A stretch of DNA of 64,000 nt from Hsuehochloa calcarea. Taxonomy: Eukaryota > Streptophyta > Magnoliopsida > Poales > Poaceae. This document shows positions 57,119 through 64,000 of the stretch, one piece after another. The DNA lies in NCBI GenBank assembly GCA_036346395.1, contig CM070603.1, positions 54,604,868-54,668,867 on the forward strand, read 5' to 3'. A program made the position numbers and the translations under genes. Each line of letters begins with the position of its first letter. The stretch's first letter is position 1. The notes beneath the pieces were generated by a model. It made no database searches and was not told the origin of the DNA. It saw only the letters and a list, made by a program, of their open reading frames with translations.

Positions 57119-59300
57119 AGTAATTTTGTTACCTTATCAAATTAGTTGGAGAAAGGATAAACTAGTAAAATTGTGGATTCATTTGATCGTTTAGAAGTCT
57201 GATGCGAATCCTTTTCCCTGTTGCTTGCCCCCACGATGAGGGAAACCCCACAAAGGCCAGAGGCAACACAAGTGCCATGCCCAGTAGCTCGGCATTATAA
57301 TCTTCTCATGGCGATGGCTTTGATAAATCTTGCAGACTATGTAATTAGTAAATATAAAACTAAGTAACTGAGCATAGATTACATGATTTTCACACGACCT
57401 ACTTTGTTACTTTTGCTGACTATGTAACTGCATATTAGAATAAGTAATTGAGCAAGAAGTACATGATTTTCTCAGCGGTTATCGACGATTGATATGGTAG
57501 CCAAAAACTGAAGACGGAGAAGACCATACGGATTTCCGATTTGGTATGGATAGATGAGGGAAAGGAGAGATCTGATAGAGGAGGGAAAGGGGAGGAGTGT
57601 GGATGAGAGTTGGTGGGGGAAGCTGTGGCTTGGTTTGGAGGAGCGCCTCGCCGCCCGCCGGTGGAGCAGGAGGAGATGTGCTGCACTGCATGTATATCGT
57701 TAGCCTGAATTTCGACACCTCGTACAGGGGTTACATCGATCGATCAGTTTGTGAGCATGTATATACAGTGTAGTCGATCCAATGCATCACATCATGCAGT
57801 GTAGTACCAGCTAGTAAAGTAAAGAACACAGTAATTTGGTTGCTTGCTGCTCACAAAAAGGGCTTAGCTTTTTCCTGTACGTGCATGTTTGCTTGATGAA
57901 CTATATATAATGGAGCAGGCTGCATTGTACCAGTACAAGAATAGTAACGTAAATCAATCCGGAGTAGTACGTACATCCTACGTACGTATCACCGCCAGCC
58001 GCCAGCCAGCCAGAAAGGCCTTTTGTTGTCTTGTCGTCTACTTGTGTGACTGTGCCGGCGGCCGGCTTACTGAAACGCCAAGCAAACTGTAAGTGAAGTG
58101 ATCGATGTAACTAGAGATGCAGATACTGCTTAAGATTTGATCTACGATCGGTTGCTACTGTTGATTAATTAAATTAAATGACCCTAACTGCTGCTTTTCT
58201 TTTCTTTTCTTTTCTTTTCATTTTGAAAAAACAGGCAACCGAGTTGCCTACTATATTAATTAAAAAAGAATTCGATACAGAACCAGAAAGAGTCTATTAT
58301 ATCAAGGTTCTAATTACGTAATAAAAATTGCTCCAAGCCCTTTGCCCCAGCTAGTTTTCAAGATTTTCCTTCATCCTTTATCTCCGATACCAGGTCCACC
58401 AGTTTATTGAATTTGCTCGTGAAGATTTTAGCTAGGGCCAACCTTCTAGATCTCCCAAGAGGTTAGGATGATGAGTGTTACCAATAGCTCCTAGCTAGGG
58501 CCAACCAGCTTAAATATGCTAGGGCTGGGCCTCAGTCGATGAGCATGTTAATTAGGATATCATACATTCAGTTTGATCCGGACTCGAAGAAAACTGGTGG
58601 TTAGCTGTTAGTGCATGTTAATCGGGATCCTAAAATAGCTAAATCGATAGATGTAGGAGAGGAGAGGCTGCAGGCTGCAGATTCATATCCGATCGTGAGT
58701 GTGTTCCTACTCCGACGCCGACACACCTCGATCGCTTTCGGGCCCACGCTAGGATTCTCGATGGCCTACAATACAATACAATACAATACAATACAATACA
58801 ATACAATACATGCTAGGGTTTTGCTTTCCAATCCGCTAGCTAGCAGCTACCTCTCTCTCCCTCTTGCTCTTTTACGGTATATTAAATTTAATATAGATCA
58901 TCTATTTTTTTATCTAATAGTTCATATTAGTTAGAATTTTGTTATACTACACCTAGTAGTATGGGTATTATAATTCCAAAGGGAGTCAAATTATAGTTGT
59001 CAATATGGGGATCACATGAAACCAGGGTAATATTTTCAACCTTAGTTGTGAAAGCTCATAATACTCCCTACAAAAAATTATAAATACAAAGAAAAATATA
59101 TTATGCCATTAACAAATCAATGGTTAGATTTGATTTATACTACCACCATATACTACCGGTAGAATGTACTGTAAAATTTCTCCTCTCGCTTTGTGTTGAG
59201 CTGCCTGTTTCTTCAATTCGGTTTTCCCCTATTGTTTTCTCTTAAATCTGGTTGCTTCACCCTTCTATTCTATTCGATCTGGGGAGGTACTCATCTGGTT
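57119..59300. other. Intergenic DNA with simple repeats
   Basis: No confident gene. A short minus frame at 57435-57718 is proline- and serine-rich and unrecognised. A TTTTC pentamer run is at 58194-58219. Next to it, 58220-58400 read on minus resembles the 3' end of a LINE with a GAAAA tail (hairpin ggcaaccgagttgcc), which is tentative. Confidence 0.45.
58767..58810. repeat. (ACAAT)n pentanucleotide microsatellite
   Basis: Almost nine perfect units of acaat/atac. Long enough to be polymorphic. Confidence 0.95.
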
Positions 59301-59372
59301 TAATTTTTTTACATGTGATGGATTTTTTGAACTGTACCAACAACGACGTCTCAACCGGAAGTCGTCACCGGG

Positions 59373-59567
59373 CTAAATATCCTTTGGTCTTGTTCCGACG
59401 AAAAACACAACTAGCAAGGTAAAGGTTCTAGACATCCGTGGTGCATGATCCTTAAAAAACCTCTTAATTCCCACTTGCACTGCTGGAATTAATCCTTCAT
59501 GTAATAGTTTATTCAATTCTAAACGGAGACGTAGAAATTTTTGTTTCGGAGTCTGTTCTGTAATCAA
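59373..59567 (-). other. Unrecognised 64-codon ORF
   Basis: Reads MITEQTPKQKFLRLRLELNK then LLHEGLIPAVQVGIKRFF. Codon use looks coding-like and the frame is intact, but I cannot place it in a family. It ends where the copia LTR starts, so it may be a fragment cut by that insertion. Confidence 0.3.
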
Positions 59568-59963
59568 CTCGTATCCGAGTTGTATTTGTCCGAATCAATG
59601 TGTGAGTCGGTCTAAGCAGGCTATATAAGGTGCAGTTGTGTCTTGTAAGTCTTTACGGCAACAGAAGATAAGCAAGAGACAAGAGAAAAAGGTGCGCAGT
59701 TCGGCACCGCAAAATTCCTCTGTTCGTCGTCGATTTTGGTTTCAAGTACATATTATCGAGCACTGTTCACATCGACCACTGTTCATTTCAACCACTATTC
59801 ATTTCGAGTATTGTTCATCATTTTTTACTACATTGTGGTCGAAGGAAGTTTCGACTACCTAGTCGAAATCGATTACCAGGTCGGAAGTATGACTACATCC
59901 TGGTCGTGGAGCTTCGACTGATCGGAGGGTTCCGACCACTTGGTCGAAGGTGGTTCGACTACA
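59559..59963 (+). repeat. 5' LTR of a copia element
   Basis: 405 bp with TGTA...TACA ends. It contains ctatataagg near 59619 as TATA box. A series of gttca/gtcga motifs follows at 59760-59955. It is followed by a 2-nt spacer and the PBS. Confidence 0.65.
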
Positions 59964-59965
59964 CG

Positions 59966-59977
59966 TGGTATCAGAGC
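59966..59977 (+). other. Primer binding site (initiator-Met tRNA type)
   Basis: tggtatcagagc, the standard copia PBS, two bases after the LTR end. Confidence 0.92.
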
Positions 59978-61889
59978 ATACTGCATGAAAATTGGACCTC
60001 CAACTCCAGAGAAGAGGAAACTGATAGCTCCTAATGGATCTTCGTCGACAACGAAGGATGGCCCAAATTCGCGGTTGTACCTAGTTCTCACTTCAGAGAA
60101 CTACCCAGCTTGGGCTATGAAGATGCGGGTCAACATGTGTGCCTAGGGGGTCTGGGACGCAGTAGCCGATCCGATTGATTAAAAGGGAAATATTGATCCA
60201 AAAGGAAAGGCTGTGGAGGTTGACATGAAGACCCATCAAAAGGTGTTGGCGCTGATCTACGTTGCTCCGACTCAATAATGAATCAACTCGTTGGGAAGGA
60301 TACTGCTCGGGAGGCCTGGATTGCTCTTCGCACGACGAACGAAGGTGTGGATCGAGTAAAGAAAGTTCGTCTCCAAACTCTCCGAGGGGAGTATGAGGTA
60401 TTGCATATGGGCGAAACTCAATTAGTAGATTAGTTCGCCGAAAAATTGACGGCGGTGGTTAATGAACTTCGAGCCCTTTGCGATAAGCTGGATGAAATTG
60501 AGGTGGTAGAGAAATACTTACGGATACTACTGAAAGATCTAGACTCGCCATTATGAGTTAATGGAGTATTTTGGTGATTAATGATAAATCCAATTGTGAG
60601 ACTAACAATTCTATTTGTTATATCTAGTGTATAGTCTCATTTGGATATAAAGGTGAAAATCAACGAGGTATGCTTTCAACTTGTACTTTTATATAATATT
60701 GAATTCCTCGGATCCAAAATATAGGATTGAACTTAACCATAAGTTGAACTTGAATATGTGCATATGATCTTATTACACATTTGTGTATGCACACATTTAG
60801 AGAGAGTTTTATTCTATATTTTGTGGTTTCATTAGTATTGATCCATATTCCATTTTCCACATACATTTGGAATCTTTACTTTGAAACAAATCCGTTTGAG
60901 TATACAAAACTTGCGTAGTTCTTGTATACTCATGATTATGAGTATATAGAACTTGTGTAGTTCTTGTATACTCAAGTTAGAGTATATATATAACTTGTGT
61001 AGTTGATATATACTCAATTTGTTCTCTCATTTATCAACATTCAATTTATGAGTAATTAAGTGGTTATCATCAATTACCAAAGAGGGAAAGATTGAGGTAT
61101 CTTGTCCCACCATTATGAGTTAATGGTATGGTGTGATAATTAATGATAATCATATTGTGGAACTAACATTTTCCATGAGTTAGATGTATAGGTTGTGTTC
61201 TAGGATGATAAAGACTTGGGATGATCATGAGTTGATCATCAAGTCAAAAGCTTGGTGTAAAGGATGCATCATGAGCTGATGCTTATCAAGAAGAGATGAT
61301 CATGAGTAGATCGTCAAGACAAGAGAAGGCCCATCATGTGTTGATGGAGGTCAAGCAAAGGATCATCATGTGTTGATGATTAGCAAGTTAATGACCCGAA
61401 CTTGAAGTGTTGATGTGCGTCATCAAGCTTCAAGAAGATGCAAGGCAAAGGTACGACTAGCTAGGACTAAGGATGTGTTCCTAGTCTTTTACCGGTCTTG
61501 GTGTTTGGTTGGAAGACCGGATTGCTAGTATAGGTTGTCATACTATTAAGAGGGGTCTTAACTAGTAGTTTGAGTTAGTCATGTGTTGATAGCTCATTGT
61601 GTTTACTCTAGCTCATCTAGGCATGATGCTATTTATTTACGAATGTATTTTGCAAATAATCGAGGCTCATGCATAACCCTTGTAGCATGTGACTTAAGTT
61701 TGCAAATGTGTTTTGCAAATGGTGTAAGTCCATGTACCTTATTCCTTGTGATGAGTATTCTAAGGGTTAGCAAATGTGTTTAGTAACCTACTGAGAATAT
61801 CATCTTTGAAATATTGTCAAGAATTGCATTCAAATGAGCGAATGTATTTTGCCATTTGAAGTGGAGCAATTGGGTTTGGTTCTGTAGTC

Positions 61890-62240
61890 GGACCGGTGGC
61901 AAATCGGTCTGACCGGTATGCTATGGGCGGTCGAACCGATTTCTCTTTATTCGATTTCTCTGTGCGGAAGTTCCGTCATTGTAAAAACGGAACTTCCGCT
62001 GTGAGGAAGTTCTGGAGATCGAGCGGATCATTTTTTTCAGAGAGCTTCCTTTGTGGGACTTAGCCAAATTTAAGACGGGCGGTCGGACCGCCAACACGGC
62101 GATCGGACCGATTTGGCGGATCCGACCGGACGTTGCATGGCGGTCCGAGATCAAGGCCCAACGACTATTTTTCTAGCCGTTGGCGCATGGGGCGGTCCGA
62201 CCGGCCATTGGTTGGCGGTCAGACCGGCCCCTGGGCTGAT
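61890..62240. repeat. Cluster of GGTCGGACC-type palindromes
   Basis: At least six imperfect copies of cggtcggaccg/cggtccgaccgg within 350 bp of the SIRE-like LTR. Similar motifs occur in the related LTR fragment at 20.9 and 22.2 kb. Confidence 0.8.
61964..61999. repeat. Perfect 13-bp inverted repeat in the SIRE-like LTR
   Basis: gcggaagttccgt and acggaacttccgc, separated by 10 nt. Could form a stable hairpin in the transcript. Confidence 0.9.
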
Positions 62241-63411
62241 TTGAGGGAATCTTCTCCCAACGGCTAGTTTTTGTGTGTGGGCTATAAATATGAGCCTTGG
62301 CCGGTTGGAAGAGGATGCTGAAAGTGTTGTGGATGGTATTGGCTGTGTGCTAGACCATTTGTTCAGCTCTTTGAGCTTAGAGCAAACCCTCTCTTCTCTT
62401 GTGTGCATGTGTTGCACTTGGTGAGAATTGAGAGCAAACCCTAAGTGCATGTGTTGCCTTAGGTAGTGGATTGTGTATCCGCTGAGCTTAGACACTTGAT
62501 TAGTTCAAGTGAAAGTTTAGACTTGTTACTCTTGGTGTTTGGCGACACCTAGACGGCGTGGAGGCGTCGTGCGCGGTGATCTTCTCAAGAAGCTTGTGAG
62601 AAGACCCGGCTTGTTTGTGAGTGGTGTGGTGCTCGCCATCTCCGGAGTGGAGGAAGAGCAACCTTAGTGGAGCGAGATGTTGGTTCGGTTTGGAACCGGT
62701 CCAAGTGTTGGACTTACCTCGGAGGTGTTGGCTTAATTAGTGGAGCCGGTCCAACGTGGTTGGGCTTACCTCAACGTGGATTAGGGGAGACCGGCAAGTC
62801 TCCGAACACCACGGTAAAACATAATTGTGTCCATCTTGTTTTTACTTGTGTTTTACTTTGAGCGATTTACTTTACATGCTTTAATTGTTTATATATCATT
62901 GTGTGATAGCTCTCTTGTATTGTCGGTGCACTTAGTTGAGCCTAGTTGATTTAGGTTTCAATTGTGCAAAACCAATTCGCTATTAGCTTCCGCATTTATA
63001 TATTGGTTTAGCCCGATAGAGATTTTAAAACCGCCTATTCACCCCCTCTAGTCGGCCACCTCGATCTTACAACTACCCGAGAGGTACGTGCATGTGGTCA
63101 CAACTCTTTTGTATTCAAGCGATCTTAAGAGTATGAAGCAGGAAGAGGTAACTGGGTCTCTTAAAGCACATGATGGGCTACTGAAGGTTGCAAGGCTCAC
63201 AACGATCAAGCCTTATCTGTGAAAGCTGAGCAGAAGGGAGAGAACAAGCAGACTTGGTGAGATTATACATCAAATCAAGGTGGTCGTGGTTTTGCTTGGC
63301 TCAACCGGATGCGATTTCCGGTACGCGCTACAACACAATAATCATATATCATACTCTGTAATATTGCATCTCGAACTGACTGTACATATATATGTAATTC
63401 TATTTTTGCAG

Positions 63412-63726
63412 TGCCACCAGCAAAAACGAGATCACCTATCGCATTCTACGTGCGCCATCATATGCGACTATTGATTGCTTCTAGGACGCACGATCCCCAG
63501 GTTTGTCAATCTCGTAATAATTATTTCATAATTATAAAATTAAATATATATGCTTACTACTTACTCCTGCTAGCGACAGGGCTTGAACATAGAGTTAAAT
63601 GCACTCGAAATGGACTAGGTCACGCACGTTCGAGGGGAGCTCTGCTGCTTCATCAAGGCAGACATCGTTAACACCACCGGAGAGTTTCACGCCATCGACA
63701 CCGATGAACGACCTCGAAACAATTGA
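63412..63726 (+). pseudogene. Last exons of a CACTA-type Ulp1-like protease gene (tentative)
   Basis: Two exon-like pieces: 63412-63500 (after ttttgcag, before gtttgt) and 63580-63726 (after gcgacag, ending TGA). The first has CHQQK in one frame and AFYVRHHMRLLIASRTHDPQ in another, recalling the CHQQ...GYYVC region of the C48 peptidases carried by grass CACTA elements. The second, VTHVRGELCCFIKADIVNTT then GEFH, resembles their conserved C terminus. The frame change suggests decay. The upstream exons were not recognised. Confidence 0.4.
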
Positions 63727-63924
63727 TTCAATATTGTAATTCACTTTGACTGGTTGTAATTCAATTTATAACTCTAGCGACAATACTTGAAACATTCTTT
63801 TGTAATTGATTTTGAGTTAAATAATCACTTTGAGTTGTCAACAATTATCTGTGATATGTTTCTGCTTGTTAGTTTTCAGAGGGCATGGCTAGCAATTCCT
63901 GAGGTTAGCTGAAAATACGACAAA

Positions 63925-64000
63925 AATTAGTTAGGGAAAAAGACTTATCACAGACGGTTTTTGTTGATAACATATCACAGATAGTTCTTGGTTTAAACCG
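63925..64000 (+). mobile_element. CACTA subterminal repeat region (runs off the window)
   Basis: ttatcacagacgg and atcacagatagttc are copies of the TCACAGACGG-type subterminal motif of grass CACTA transposons. They lie 200 bp after the putative last exon. The terminal CACTA/TAGTG repeat would lie right of 64000. Confidence 0.45.

Larger units (their letters stand above)
60531..63071 (+). mobile_element. SIRE/Maximus-like solo LTR inserted in copia gag
   Basis: A 2,541-bp LTR flanked by perfect 5-bp duplications actac (60526-60530 and 63072-63076). The ends are TGAAAGATC and GATCTTACA, near-perfect inverted repeats. The start region ttatgagttaatgg-ggtgattaatga and the tail tattcaccccctctagtcgg are typical of SIRE/Maximus LTRs. 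The start-like segment cattatgagttaatgg occurs twice (60549-60564 and 61111-61126), so the LTR carries an internal 5' duplication of about 560 bp. No internal domain is present. Confidence 0.85.
59985..63330 (+). pseudogene. Copia gag, split by a SIRE-like LTR
   Basis: Starts MKIGPPTPEKRKLIAPNG, then LTSENYPAWAMKMRVNM, the tryptophan-containing DUF4219-type gag start. It goes on with GKDTAREAWIALRTTNEGVD and RVKKVRLQTLRGEYEVL, the UBN2-type gag core. In-frame stops interrupt it near 60146, 60180, 60275 and 60430. It breaks at KYLRIL (60530) and resumes after 63071 with PERYVHVVTTLLYSSDLKSM and QEEVTGSLKAHDGLLK, in the same frame once one TSD copy is counted. It is lost after about 63330, before any zinc knuckle or pol. 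Confidence 0.85.

Noticed and set aside
59373..59567. Organelle-derived ORF
   Set aside because: The frame looks coding-like and I considered plastid or mitochondrial origin, but I could not match it to any organellar gene, so no origin is claimed.
1..64000. CRISPR arrays, rRNA or tRNA genes, bacterial operons
   Set aside because: None seen. The gene structure is eukaryotic; the direct repeats found are tandem arrays inside retrotransposons without spacer architecture. The gctctgatacca and tggtatcagagc matches are primer binding sites, not tRNA genes.

Overview
The window is nuclear DNA from a grass (Poaceae). Four host genes have several small exons with GT-AG introns. Between and inside them lies nested transposable-element DNA: Ty3/gypsy of the Tat and Tekay/Del-like kinds, Ty1/copia including SIRE-like LTRs, hAT- and Mutator-like MITEs, and a probable CACTA end. 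Repeat content, very GC-rich first exons and a type-2 metallothionein fit a grass. I cannot name the species.

Layout. 0-1.3 kb: 3' end of a TGD2 gene (chloroplast lipid importer) on +. 1.8-6.7 kb: decayed Tat-lineage gypsy element on +. 7.2-9.4 kb: complete OEP16 gene (chloroplast outer-envelope pore) on +, with a MITE in intron 3. 9.87-18.11 kb: a solo LTR interrupted by a second solo LTR, both with recognisable target-site duplications. 18.2-18.5 kb: hAT MITE. 19.0-19.8 kb: complete three-exon metallothionein gene on +, with extra C-terminal cysteines. 20.66-22.27 kb: SIRE-like LTR fragment on -. 22.27-26.02 kb: a 1.87-kb direct tandem duplication. 26.0-27.6 kb: chimeric gene fragments. 29.36-33.61 kb: 3'-truncated copia element on -.

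33.9-52.96 kb: one large 17-exon gene on - encoding a conserved plant protein of about 1,199 residues with no established function (the kind I recall as Arabidopsis At3g12590). The exons I joined total 3,600 nt and stay in frame. Its intron 11 is 8.5 kb because it holds a Mutator-like MITE and a 7.86-kb LTR retrotransposon. That element has its LTRs, PBS, PPT and TSD, but I see no gag-pol, only a decayed ORF antisense to its own direction plus extensive GC-rich tandem repeats.

53-64 kb: unrecognised sequence, a possible Helitron terminus, a 5'-truncated LTR of the same family as the 9.87-18.11 kb LTR but in opposite orientation, a copia element whose gag is split by a SIRE-like solo LTR, and what looks like the 3' end of a CACTA transposon running off the right edge.

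The host genes do not form a functional cluster. TGD2 and OEP16 both act at the chloroplast envelope, but I take their proximity as coincidental. Exon coordinates come from reading splice sites and protein continuity by eye. Family names rest on remembered sequence features, not on a database search.
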